Below the pieces are notes generated by a model. It ran no database searches. It had not been told where the DNA came from and worked only from the letters and a program-made list of their open reading frames with translations. From NCBI GenBank assembly GCA_016217555.1, contig JACRHW010000004.1:1-54461 (forward strand): DNA of 54,461 nucleotides. Direction: 5' to 3'. The position numbers and the translations under genes are program-made. Shown here in pieces: positions 16,990 through 24,946 of this stretch (within the stretch, counting starts at the first letter, position 1; each line of letters begins with the position of its first letter). This DNA comes from Parcubacteria group bacterium (GTDB lineage: Bacteria > Patescibacteriota > Minisyncoccia > UBA6257 > JACRHW01).

Positions 16990-17679
16990 ATGTCATTTCT
17001 CTACAACGAATTTATTTTTCGTCCCCTCATAAATCTTTTATTTTTTGTGTACAACACAATCGCTTTTTCTGATGCGGGTGTTGCTATTCTTTTGTTTACG
17101 ATTATTGTTCGCGTGCTTATCTTCCCCCTCTTCTATAAGAACATGCGCTACCAGCTTGTGATGCAAAAATTACAACCCGAAGTTGTTTGTATCCAAAAAG
17201 AGCTTAAAGATGAGAAGGAAAAGCAGGTGAAGGCGATGATTGATGTATATGCAAAACATAAAATCAATCCTTTTTCTGGATTCGTGTTTATTATCGTACA
17301 AGTTACACTTCTTATTGCACTCTATCAAATTAGCATGACAGCGTTTGATCCTAAAATCGCTTTTTCATACCCCTACTCATTTGTCCACATTGCACTTCCT
17401 CTGGGGCACACCTTTCTTGGTTTTTTTGACATAAGTGTCCCCTATCTTGGCGTAGCTATTCTTGCGGGAATACTACAATTTTTACAGTCACGTTATTTTA
17501 TGCCGCAAACAGCCACAGGAGATGCTGCGCAGATGATGAAGACGATGAATTTCATCTTCCCTTTACTCACGCTTACAATTTTGGTAAAACTACCAGCAGT
17601 GGTAGGGTTGTACTGGGTGGCGAGCTCATTGTTTTCGATGGGAGAGTATATTGTCACTAAAAAACTAATGAAAGAATAG
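16990..17679 (+). CDS. yidC: membrane protein insertase YidC/Oxa1 family
   Basis: Inserts and folds inner-membrane proteins, with or without Sec. 229 residues, the short form without the large periplasmic domain. It has about five hydrophobic helices: near 15-35, a pair around 95-115 and 135-155, and two in the C-terminal part near 155-220. A cytoplasmic amphipathic loop with KLQPEVVCIQKELKDEKEKQ lies between helices 1 and 2. The conserved YQI/F region and a final positively charged tail are present. It lacks a lipobox. Follows rnpA across a palindrome; followed by a structured element and jag. Confidence 0.94.
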   Translation: MSFLYNEFIFRPLINLLFFVYNTIAFSDAGVAILLFTIIVRVLIFPLFYKNMRYQLVMQKLQPEVVCIQKELKDEKEKQVKAMIDVYAKHKINPFSGFVFIIVQVTLLIALYQISMTAFDPKIAFSYPYSFVHIALPLGHTFLGFFDISVPYLGVAILAGILQFLQSRYFMPQTATGDAAQMMKTMNFIFPLLTLTILVKLPAVVGLYWVASSLFSMGEYIVTKKLMKE

Positions 17680-17799
17680 AACCTACATTTTTGGTGTATT
17701 TCTTCGTCAAAAGCTCCGATGCTCGACACGATATCTCTTTAATATCGCTTACTCCACTTCTCGCTTTTTCCTTGAACTACGCTCAAATATGTAAGTTCT
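17678..17799 (+). repeat. family E structured palindromic element, copy 2
   Basis: A 122-bp element filling the yidC-jag gap. Its ends AGAACCTACATTTTTG / CAAATATGTAAGTTCT differ from copy 1 but still pair. The internal CTTCGTCAAA, GCTCCGATGCTC, GCTTACTCC and CTCGC-TTTTTCCTTG blocks match copy 1 on the sense strand. Confidence 0.7.
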
Positions 17800-17821
17800 G
17801 ACCATGACGATATAAAATATT

Positions 17822-18262
17822 ATGGAACAACTCAAAGGACTTATTGAAGAATTTTTGCATAACATGGGTATTAGAAACCCTGGTGTTTCAATTGCTCAGG
17901 GGGGTATGCAGACTAAGGTAAGTATTTCGCTTGATGATGCGGGATACATGATTGGAAAAGAAGGTGAAAACATTCATGATATTGAGAAAATGTTGAAATT
18001 ACTTGCAAAACGAAAGGGGTTCGAGGGAATGTTTTCGATTGACATCAATAACTATCGAGGTGAAAGAGAGACAAAACTCAAGGACTATATTCGCAAGGTA
18101 GCGCGCCAAGTAGTAATGACAAAAAAAGAGATAAAACTTCCTCCTATGAGACCTTTTGAACGCAGAGTAATTCATCTTGAGCTAGCCACCCACCCCGATA
18201 TCGTTACCGAAAGCATCGGTAATGGTGATGAGAGATATGTGGTGGTGAAACCATACCCATAA
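17822..18262 (+). CDS. jag: Jag/KhpB-like RNA-binding protein (KH and R3H)
   Basis: Single-stranded RNA-binding protein. 146 residues: KH-type domain about 20-80 with the loop MIGKEGENIHDIEKML, then R3H domain about 85-146 with the RxxxH core MRPFERRVIHLELATHPDI. The N-terminal Jag_N domain of firmicute Jag is absent, giving the short form. Located after yidC as usual. Role likely in RNA regulation of cell-envelope growth, by family knowledge. Confidence 0.93.
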   Translation: MEQLKGLIEEFLHNMGIRNPGVSIAQGGMQTKVSISLDDAGYMIGKEGENIHDIEKMLKLLAKRKGFEGMFSIDINNYRGERETKLKDYIRKVARQVVMTKKEIKLPPMRPFERRVIHLELATHPDIVTESIGNGDERYVVVKPYP

Positions 18263-18306
18263 CGGAATTTTTAATTACTAATATCTAATTTTCAACAAAA
18301 ATTTTC

Positions 18307-18342
18307 GTCATCCTGAGGTTTTAGCCGAAGGATCCCTCGTTT
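18307..18342. repeat. left half of a family C palindrome flanking the GIY-YIG gene
   Basis: GTCATCCTGAGG ... GCCGAAGGATCCCTCG, ending just before the ATG. The inverted partner is at 18625-18652. In other copies the two halves are separated only by a short spacer. Confidence 0.7.
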
Positions 18343-18624
18343 ATGAAGAAAGAGTATTATGACTACATAGCGATGAATAAGGGAGGGAGTGTTCTTTATA
18401 CAGGCGTCACTAATAATTTGGAGCGACGTATGTATGAACATACACATAAACTGGTTTCTGGATTTACTGCACAGTACAATGTAAACAAACTCGTGTATTA
18501 TGAACTATTCAATAGTCCAGAAGAAGCAATTGTGGCGGAAAAGAAAACAAAAGGGTGGTTACGAAAGAGGAAGATTGAATTAATTCAACAAATAAATCCA
18601 GAAATGAAAGATCTTCTTTTATAG
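18343..18624 (+). CDS. GIY-YIG family endonuclease
   Basis: A 93-residue single-domain nuclease of the URI/UvrC-like GIY-YIG group. The opening reads YYDYIAMNKGGSVLYTGVTNNLERRMYEHTHK: the GIY half is degenerate (YDYIA) and the YIG half is YTGVTN, with catalytic Arg in LERRMYEH and the following His-Lys. Late Glu in EAIVAEKKTKGWLRKRK. There is no DNA-binding extension. It sits precisely between two inverted half-copies of a repeat found elsewhere in the window without a gene, so it may be the coding version of that element. Its cellular role is unknown. Confidence 0.9.
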   Translation: MKKEYYDYIAMNKGGSVLYTGVTNNLERRMYEHTHKLVSGFTAQYNVNKLVYYELFNSPEEAIVAEKKTKGWLRKRKIELIQQINPEMKDLLL

Positions 18625-18652
18625 AGAGATCCTTCACTTCATTCAGGATGAC
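18625..18652. repeat. right half of the family C palindrome
   Basis: GAGATCCTTCACTTCATTCAGGATGAC, the inverted partner of 18307-18335, directly after the GIY-YIG stop codon. Confidence 0.7.
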
Positions 18653-18676
18653 AGTGGTTTTTAGAAAGTAGAAATT

Positions 18677-19873
18677 TTATTGAGCTAGTGGTAACACTAG
18701 CGAATATATATAACCATCTTTTCTGTTTTTGAAGTAGAGTCTTGAGTTGTCTTCGCTTACAGAGGGAAAGATGGCGTCTTCGATTCTTGCATTGGGTGTT
18801 ATCTCATCCGCCGTAAAGGTGATAAGATCTATCCTATATATTTTTTCAGTAAAATCTGTTGCCTGTTTATAATAGTCGTCGGGGAGGTTAAGTCCAGGCA
18901 TGTTTTTGCTCCACTCCATAGGGACGGCGCAATAAAGATATGTTCCCCTATTGTCGATCGTACATTTTTCGGGAATGGTAGTGATATTTAATGTGTGGGT
19001 GATTTTTCCTGATTCGTTAAGGAGGACGAGATTGTAGAGGTTATTAAGGTCTTCGTCTTTTGGGTTTTGAACAAAGGCAAGTACCCTATTTTCTCCTACA
19101 ACAGAGAGGGAGGCACCGAGGAAGTTCGAGAAGTAATCTTTGAGTTCTTTTGTCTGAAGGTTGAGGGAGAGGATGAGGTTTGTGAATCCATTTGTTGGTT
19201 TTTCTGCGATCATTAGGAGGTTTTTATTGATGAGGCGTATGTGAATGTCGAGCGGAGAGAGGGATTTTATAAGACGCTCTTTTTTCTTTGCAATGTCGTA
19301 AATAAAAATACCTGTGGTCGCAAAAGAATCTTTATAGTAGACAAGTTCGGCGTCGCTTAAGAAACGTGCCTCACGCACTCCCTGGGGCAATAATGCCGTG
19401 CTATTTGTTTTAGGGTTGATGAGGGAGAACTTTTTCTGTGCACTTACTGCTCCTTCGCCCACGAGAAGAGTTCCATTGGGAGAGCTAAACATGGCGTTTG
19501 CATCTTGTACAGTAAAGGTGCCTATGCGGACAGGGGTTCCCATTGATGAAGATTCTGTGCTTGATGCTGAGGGCAATAATGCCGTGGTCTCCCCCATCTG
19601 TTTTTCCCATAGTGCACCCGCCTCATCAATAAAATAGAGAACATTATTGCGATAAGTAGATACAGAGACGGGATTTTCTGTCTCTTGTGTAAAAACAACC
19701 TCTGACGGAGGAGAGGTGTCTATCTGCGTCGTTTGATCGCCACTCGTATTAGTGGAGGTGTCTTGTGGTGTGCCAGTAGTCTTTCTGTTGAGAAGGAGGT
19801 AAATAAACACGCCTAACACAAGAAGCAGAAAGGAGGATATGCTCAGTACAATTATTTTTTGTCGTTGTGTCAT
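18677..19873 (-). CDS. membrane-anchored beta-propeller-like hypothetical protein
   Basis: 398 residues. A membrane helix at about 7-28 (IVLSISSFLLLVLGVFIYLLL) and a Thr/Ser/Asp-rich linker precede a repetitive beta-rich extracytoplasmic part with TolB-like blades, e.g. NARIEDAIFPSVSEDNSRLYFKN near the C-terminus. Signal-anchor topology suggests it faces outward. No catalytic motif is seen. It is leftward and lies next to a REP transposase, with no clear operon partner. Family assignment to propellers is inference from repeat spacing. Confidence 0.8.
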   Translation of the reverse strand: MTQRQKIIVLSISSFLLLVLGVFIYLLLNRKTTGTPQDTSTNTSGDQTTQIDTSPPSEVVFTQETENPVSVSTYRNNVLYFIDEAGALWEKQMGETTALLPSASSTESSSMGTPVRIGTFTVQDANAMFSSPNGTLLVGEGAVSAQKKFSLINPKTNSTALLPQGVREARFLSDAELVYYKDSFATTGIFIYDIAKKKERLIKSLSPLDIHIRLINKNLLMIAEKPTNGFTNLILSLNLQTKELKDYFSNFLGASLSVVGENRVLAFVQNPKDEDLNNLYNLVLLNESGKITHTLNITTIPEKCTIDNRGTYLYCAVPMEWSKNMPGLNLPDDYYKQATDFTEKIYRIDLITFTADEITPNARIEDAIFPSVSEDNSRLYFKNRKDGYIYSLVLPLAQ

Positions 19874-19920
19874 GTAATTAATAATAACATTTTAGAGCAA
19901 AGATGTTATTCACAGATAAA

Positions 19921-19940
19921 GGGGACAGCCACCATTGTTT
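19921..19940. repeat. terminal inverted repeat of the REP transposase unit, left
   Basis: GGGGACAGCCACCATTGTTT, perfectly inverted at 20673-20692 and repeated as a solo copy at 33195-33214. Confidence 0.9.
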
Positions 19941-19971
19941 TATATTTTATGTGGTATAATACATTATAATT

Positions 19972-20643
19972 TTAGAATTTCTTTGGTCTGCCTGGATTAC
20001 GCAAGGTCGATTCAAGGTGAAACTTTGTAATCATCTGGTGGACCCATTTTTCTTTCCCAAATGGCGCACCCTTCTGAAGAGAAGTGCGAATAAGAGAAAG
20101 ATCGCCTATCTTGTCCGGCGTATTTATCCAATTTTTGTAATCATAGGGAAGGAGCGTAGGTAGTGAATCAATGAGCCTCTCTTCTTTCTTTTCTCCATGT
20201 ACCCGCCTCCAAGCACTTCCCCATCGCCAGTCTTCGCATTGCCCCACAAGTTTTGCTCTAACAGGATTGCGTTCGACATATTTAATAAGCGTGAGCAGAT
20301 AGGTATCAGTATCAACGAGAAATGATTTATAGCGACCTTGATAGAGATGTCCGGAACCATTTGTTCGTGTTTTTGCATGCACTTTCCTTGTGTGTGCGTT
20401 TGAAACGCGGTGCATAAACATTCCAAGATCTCCATCGTTTTGTGGACGAAGTACTAAATGCCAGTGATTTGGCATTACAACATACGCAAAAATGCGCATA
20501 TCAACGACATCTTTCGTTTCAAGCAAAAGCTGTTCGAATAACGCATAGTCTTCGGGCTCATCGAATATTCCCAAGCGACCATTCGCACGATTAATGACGT
20601 GATAGATTTCTCCACCAACATCAATTCTAGCAGTTCGAGGCAT
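19972..20643 (-). CDS. REP-associated tyrosine transposase (RAYT, Y1_Tnp)
   Basis: HUH single-strand transposase of the IS200-like/RAYT group, 223 residues. The start MPRTARIDVGGEIYHVINRANGR is typical. The metal-binding HUH motif is HWHLVLRP (about 61-68) within VVMPNHWHLV, and the catalytic tyrosine is in the helix TYLLTLIKYVERNPVRA (about 114-130). The C-terminus ends GRPKKF, a typical RAYT tail. It sits inside perfect inverted repeats, one of which recurs alone at 33195. It appears intact, so it may be or recently have been active. Confidence 0.95.
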   Translation of the reverse strand: MPRTARIDVGGEIYHVINRANGRLGIFDEPEDYALFEQLLLETKDVVDMRIFAYVVMPNHWHLVLRPQNDGDLGMFMHRVSNAHTRKVHAKTRTNGSGHLYQGRYKSFLVDTDTYLLTLIKYVERNPVRAKLVGQCEDWRWGSAWRRVHGEKKEERLIDSLPTLLPYDYKNWINTPDKIGDLSLIRTSLQKGAPFGKEKWVHQMITKFHLESTLRNPGRPKKF

Positions 20644-20672
20644 ACTATCTATATTACATCACGCAAAAGATT

Positions 20673-20692
20673 AAACAATGGTGGCTGTCCCC
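20673..20692. repeat. terminal inverted repeat of the REP transposase unit, right
   Basis: AAACAATGGTGGCTGTCCCC, the perfect reverse complement of 19921-19940. Confidence 0.9.
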
Positions 20693-20725
20693 GTTACCCC
20701 GTTACGACCCGTTACCCGTTATTGC

Positions 20726-21976
20726 TTATTTTTTGTTTTTTTGTGTTTGTAGATCAAGCTTTTCTTGATTTAATTTTGATTGTGCGGTTCGCATATATGC
20801 TATTTGTCGTTTAGTTCCGTCAACTAACTTGTTCATGTTTGCCCATTGTGTTTTTATTGGTTGGTATACCCTTGAATTAAAATAATTTACACTACCACCA
20901 TTGACCCCAGCATTATTATTTCCGTCTAATATTACAGGCTGCGTAAGCGAAGAGATGTGATACCATGTGGAGCCTTGTTTCTCTATATGTCCCCCATCTT
21001 TAACGTCTTTGAGTGCATTATTGATTACTGTGGCTTGAGCGTCCGTTATCGATGTTGCAACATTGGAATCATTAAGCAATGGGTCAAGTTGCCTTTTAAG
21101 GGTAGTAAGTTCAGCCGCTTTTATTTCAAAGCTTTTTTGGAGGCTTTCTTGTTCAGCTATTCTAGTTCTAAGCGTTTCAATAGTAGCATTTTTTTGTTCT
21201 ATTGTTTTTGCCTCATTGACTAGCTTATCAACACTTGCTTTATTTGCTGCTACAGCGTCATTGACTTGCGTATTGGTTTGATTTCTTTGATCTGCATTGG
21301 CTTGGTTTACTGAATTATCTGCCGATGGTTGGCTTGGATTTACTTGTACTTTTGATTCTGTGAACTTTGGGAGGGGGCAGAGGGAGTTTTTTGCTGCCGC
21401 TTCCGGGTTATTTAGTTGCCCGGTATCTTTACAATCCCCCTTACCATTTACGCCGCCTAGTATCTTTGGATTTATGGTGCGGAGGAGAAGAAAACTACTA
21501 AGGAGGATAATAACACCAACGATAGCATTAAAAATTTTGTCATTTCCTGCTTGTACACTTCCGATACTTGCTCCCGCCGCCATGCGTTGGAGGCCACCGA
21601 GCGCAATACCAAAGACAGCGATAATCCCCCCAATACCGAAGAGAGTATTAAAAAAGGGTTTAATAAACTTTTCCTGAAGATTTTGGATTGATGAGACGTC
21701 AAGCTCTTTTTGGTCATTATTTACACCAGGGATTATATAGTTTAGGTGGACATTGGGGATGAAGTTGACGCCTCTTCCGTTGCTATCGGCTGGCGCAGCT
21801 ACGCTCGGAGGTATTGGGGACTGATTTGTTGGAAGACTGTTTTGTATCATCTCCCCAGGACTCGGTGCTGGACTATCACCAACCGCAAACGCAAGAGGTG
21901 TTATTTGAAATACAAAAAAGCCGAGTAGGAGGAGGGCTGCGAGAATTGAAGAAGCACTAACTCCCTTAGATGTCAT
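20726..21976 (-). CDS. VirB2/TrbC-like pilin with C-terminal coiled coil
   Basis: 416 residues from the ATG at 21974-21976 (MTSKGVSASS). A signal peptide lies at about 8-30 (ILAALLLLGFFVFQITPLAFA). Two helices follow, FFNTLFGIGGIIAVFGIALGG and FNAIVGVIILLSSFLLL, spaced as in VirB2/TrbC pilins. A long Gln/Asn/Lys-rich coiled coil (about 210-330, e.g. VDKLVNEAKTIEQKNATIETL) and a C-terminal region follow, far longer than ordinary VirB2 (about 100 residues). A frame to 22090 starts MQNYNLKPKN, which is encoded by repeat DNA. Last gene of the secretion cluster. Probable extracellular or envelope filament subunit, or its stalk. Confidence 0.82.
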   Translation of the reverse strand: MTSKGVSASSILAALLLLGFFVFQITPLAFAVGDSPAPSPGEMIQNSLPTNQSPIPPSVAAPADSNGRGVNFIPNVHLNYIIPGVNNDQKELDVSSIQNLQEKFIKPFFNTLFGIGGIIAVFGIALGGLQRMAAGASIGSVQAGNDKIFNAIVGVIILLSSFLLLRTINPKILGGVNGKGDCKDTGQLNNPEAAAKNSLCPLPKFTESKVQVNPSQPSADNSVNQANADQRNQTNTQVNDAVAANKASVDKLVNEAKTIEQKNATIETLRTRIAEQESLQKSFEIKAAELTTLKRQLDPLLNDSNVATSITDAQATVINNALKDVKDGGHIEKQGSTWYHISSLTQPVILDGNNNAGVNGGSVNYFNSRVYQPIKTQWANMNKLVDGTKRQIAYMRTAQSKLNQEKLDLQTQKNKK

Positions 21977-22055
21977 CCTGAACGTAGTGAAGGATATCTT
22001 TATTACTACTTGTTTTGAAAGCGAGAGATTCTTCGGATGATGCCTCAGAATGACA
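21972..22055. repeat. family C palindrome
   Basis: GTCATCCTGAACGTAGTGAAGGATATC ... GAGATTCTTCGG ... TCAGAATGAC. The ATG of the pilin-like gene is read from its left end, and a family G half follows to 22110. Confidence 0.7.
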
Positions 22056-22105
22056 ACGGTATTTTTGGGTTTTAAGTTGTAGTTTTGCATTTTGACTTTT
22101 GAGTT

Positions 22106-22834
22106 CTACAATGTCGTAATGGTTAGCGACTGTGCTGCTTGTTCGCGGGCGTTGCGGAGATTTTGTACGAGTGCGGAGACGATGTTTTGAGAGTAGGCGG
22201 GGGCGTTGCTGGGGATGGTAATAGTGGCATTATCGGGCTTTTCTGGCGATTCATTACTAATCGTGTCGCCTATTTTCCATGCAAAACCTAGTTCAAGAAG
22301 TGAGGTGACATTAAAAAAGAAGGGAAGGGCGTGGAGGTTGAGTGTTTTGGGCGATGTTTTTATCTCGCCACCTTTTAGGAAACTGGTACTTTCCACGAAA
22401 AACACCTCTGGGGCAACTACCTTTACGGGGGCGGTGATGGTCTCTGGAGATCCATCGGGGTAGCGCAAAAAGACCTTTGCGGTATAGATGCCCGGTTTTT
22501 GGCGCACGGTGGTTTGGAGGGTGGGTTTATCCATGCCTTCAAAGAGTTTTACATCGTCGAGGTACCATGCAAAGAAGACATTGGAGAAGGATTCGGAGGG
22601 ATTCAAGGTTACGAGGTTTAGGGTAAGTGTAGACCCTTTTGTAGGAAGTGATCTTCCGAGGTACCCGGGTGGGGCGTAGGTGTTTGCCCTCCATGTAAGG
22701 ATGTGGCTATTTTGAGCATAGGTTAGGTGCCCTATACTTAACCCCACCATTGCCACCAACAGTAAGGTAGCCCTTCGACTTCGCTCAGGGAATATTACGT
22801 CTGTGAATAGCTTTATAAATAGTTGACGCATCAT
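22106..22834 (-). CDS. secreted Ig/PKD-like protein of the secretion cluster
   Basis: 242 residues. The N-terminus has a signal sequence (ATLLLVAMVGLSIGHLTYAQ, cleavage likely after YAQ at about residue 41), preceded by FTDVIFPERSRRA, a segment encoded by a palindromic repeat (CCTTCGACTTCGCTCAGGGA). The mature part has two beta-rich modules (STLTLNLVTLNPSESFSNVFFAWYLD and a second near FFNVTSLLELGFAWKIGD), each with a W/DD pattern like PKD or Ig folds. No catalytic residues. It lies between the VirB4-like ATPase and the pilin-like gene and may be a pilus- or channel-associated exported part. Function unknown. Confidence 0.8.
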   Translation of the reverse strand: MMRQLFIKLFTDVIFPERSRRATLLLVAMVGLSIGHLTYAQNSHILTWRANTYAPPGYLGRSLPTKGSTLTLNLVTLNPSESFSNVFFAWYLDDVKLFEGMDKPTLQTTVRQKPGIYTAKVFLRYPDGSPETITAPVKVVAPEVFFVESTSFLKGGEIKTSPKTLNLHALPFFFNVTSLLELGFAWKIGDTISNESPEKPDNATITIPSNAPAYSQNIVSALVQNLRNAREQAAQSLTITTL

Positions 22835-22850
22835 TATAAGTATAACATTA

Positions 22851-23046
22851 ACTTAAAATTCAAAAGTCAAAACTGCAAGTAAAAACTTAAAACTAGTAAC
22901 ACCATTGTCATTCCGAGCTTGTCGAGGAGTCTCTGGGTGGTGCACAAGCGAGGGATTCTTCGTAGGTTTGCCCAATATGGCGGTAGAATGACAACGATAT
23001 TTTTGAATTTTAAGTTGAAGTTTTGCATTTTGCGTTTTGACTTTTT
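22851..23046. repeat. family G palindrome split by a family C palindrome
   Basis: AACTTAAAATTCAAAAGTCAAAACTGC ... and ... AAGTTTTGCATTTTGCGTTTTGAC form the two arms of family G. Between them (22906-22992) lies a family C unit, GTCATTCCGAGC ... AGAATGAC, apparently inserted. Confidence 0.65.
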
Positions 23047-24835
23047 ATTGTGCTTCTTTTGCTTTTGCTAACATTTCTTCTGGTTTCGTGGTGGCAAGCT
23101 TGTTTTCTGTATAGGAGGCGATGACGTGGATGGCGGCGTGGCGGAGTCCTGCAAAGAGTATTCCCTCTCCTACGCCCGCCTCGAGAAGAATCATTTTTTC
23201 GGCTTCGGTGATGTTGAATGTCGTACCAATTACATCAATCGTGGCGGGAGATTGTTTGAGGAGGAGCTGGAGAGAGGAGTTTGTTACGATAGGCATACCA
23301 AAGGGTGAACGTAAAAAGTCGTTGATGTCCTGTGTAATGGTGGTGATACCGAGATAATATTTTCTTCCGCGTTTTGCCATGCCGAAGAGGAAGTTTGCCC
23401 CGTCAGCGTATTTCATAAGTACCCACGCCTCATCAACGATGAGAAGACGTTTTTTGAACTCTGCTCGAATGAGGCTCCACATGAAGTTGAGGATCATATA
23501 CATAGCAATAGGGCGAAGCTCTTCTTCGAGGTCGCGAATGTTGAAGACGGTAAGACGGTTGCGAATAGAGACGTTCGAGGGGCTGTTGAGGAAACCCGCA
23601 TACGTACCCCGTGTATATTTTTCGAGACGTTTTGCAATATCTGCTCCCCCCTCGATACTCTCAAGCACTGTTTGTAGGTCGCCGAGAAGGGGCGGAGTTT
23701 TTCCTGCAAAGTCGCTGGTCGGAGTGATTTCACGCGCGGCGTATGTTTCAAGAAGGGCTTGGTCGAGAAGTGCCTCCTCGGTTGGTGTGATTTCCCCGAG
23801 CATAATTTTGAGAAGTCCTGTGACGCTAAGGACGTGGGATTTGAGGACGTCGGATGGTGCTTCATCAGGCGGAATGGGAGGGAGATCAAAGGGGTTGACG
23901 CGGTGTTCTGATGAGAGTGAAATTTTAAAATATCCTCCTCCAACTGCCTCCGCAAGAGCCTGGTATTCGTTTTCTGGATCGATAATTAGCACGTCTACGC
24001 CCATCATGAGGCTTCGTAAAATTTCGAGTTTTGTAAAGTATGATTTTCCTGAACCTGATTTTGCAAAGACCACCATGTTGGCATTTTCAAGTGAGAAACG
24101 ATCAAAAATGATAAGCCCATTATTGTGCATGTTGATACCGTAGAGAATGCCTTTGTCTGAGGTAAGTTCTGCGGAGTCGAAAGGAAAGATGGTGGAGATG
24201 GGAAGGGTGTTCATGGGGTTGTAGACCTGTATCTTGTCTATGGCTAGAGGAAGGGTGGTTTGAAACCCCTCAAGGTGTTGGAAGAGAGTTGGTTTTATAT
24301 AGATCATTCTTCCCTCAAGCATTCCAGAGAGTTCGTTTTCATATTTTTCGAGTGATTTTACGTCGGGTGCATAGAGGGTCATATATACTCCAAAATGGAA
24401 GAGCCGTTCTTGTGCTTGCTGAAGCTGATCGCGGAGTTCCTCGATATTTTTATAGGATGATTCGAGGAGGGGGTCGCGTACCAATCCTTTTTCTTGTTGT
24501 TCCATGAGTTGGGACTCGATTTGTGCTACTTTTTTTCGAAGGTTTTTGAGCGCCATTGCGGTGTCGATGGGGTCAAGGTACATTGCGATATCGAACCCCT
24601 TATCGAGATTTACCACAGGAGAGAACCAACCACTCGAAAGAGTATTGGGATAGGAGAAGATAAAAAGAGTTTTTGTATAGAGGGAACCTATCTTGAGGTA
24701 ATCGTTTGATACCTCTATTCCTGGTGGGGCAAGGAGATCCTGAAGAGACTCGGCAGCAAAGGCATGCTGTGAAGGGAGCGCACCAAAAGACTCTGGCTCT
24801 TTTTCTTCTTTTTTTCCAAAAAATGGGAAATTCAT
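23045..24835 (-). CDS. VirB4/TraC-family secretion ATPase
   Basis: Cytoplasmic ATPase that energises type IV secretion or pilus assembly. 596 residues: VirB4 N-terminal region (about 35-235), RecA-like motor with Walker A KSGSGKSYF at 259-267, Walker B LLIVDEAW at 464-471 and a Gln-rich motif in GITTITQDINDFL. Length is close to the lower end of VirB4 proteins. It sits one gene after a separate TraC N-domain-like protein, with a family A palindrome in between. All nucleotide-binding residues are intact. Confidence 0.93.
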   Translation of the reverse strand: MNFPFFGKKEEKEPESFGALPSQHAFAAESLQDLLAPPGIEVSNDYLKIGSLYTKTLFIFSYPNTLSSGWFSPVVNLDKGFDIAMYLDPIDTAMALKNLRKKVAQIESQLMEQQEKGLVRDPLLESSYKNIEELRDQLQQAQERLFHFGVYMTLYAPDVKSLEKYENELSGMLEGRMIYIKPTLFQHLEGFQTTLPLAIDKIQVYNPMNTLPISTIFPFDSAELTSDKGILYGINMHNNGLIIFDRFSLENANMVVFAKSGSGKSYFTKLEILRSLMMGVDVLIIDPENEYQALAEAVGGGYFKISLSSEHRVNPFDLPPIPPDEAPSDVLKSHVLSVTGLLKIMLGEITPTEEALLDQALLETYAAREITPTSDFAGKTPPLLGDLQTVLESIEGGADIAKRLEKYTRGTYAGFLNSPSNVSIRNRLTVFNIRDLEEELRPIAMYMILNFMWSLIRAEFKKRLLIVDEAWVLMKYADGANFLFGMAKRGRKYYLGITTITQDINDFLRSPFGMPIVTNSSLQLLLKQSPATIDVIGTTFNITEAEKMILLEAGVGEGILFAGLRHAAIHVIASYTENKLATTKPEEMLAKAKEAQ

Positions 24836-24844
24836 AAGGTTAAT

Positions 24845-24941
24845 ATACCAATATACAAATGTTACGAATTGTACGAATCACTACAAATACCGTACGTATT
24901 AGTATCCATTAGTATCATTCGCATAATTCGTATATTTGTAT
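24845..24941. repeat. family A palindromic spacer, copy 4
   Basis: 97 bp, ends ATACCAATATACAAATG and CATAATTCGTATATTTGTAT. Almost identical to the copy at 25595-25691. Confidence 0.9.
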
Positions 24942-24946
24942 GTTAA

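Larger units (their letters stand above)
19921..20692. mobile_element. REP-type transposon unit with RAYT transposase
   Basis: A 772-bp unit bounded by perfect 20-bp inverted repeats, carrying a single Y1/HUH transposase gene. The right end is followed by a simple repeat, CGTTACCC. No target duplication is expected for this class and I see none. Confidence 0.85.

Noticed and set aside
23379-24143. A 254-residue open frame on the plus strand within the VirB4-like gene
   Set aside because: It is antisense to a gene with intact Walker motifs, has no family features and is Arg/Ser-rich as expected for a shadow frame.
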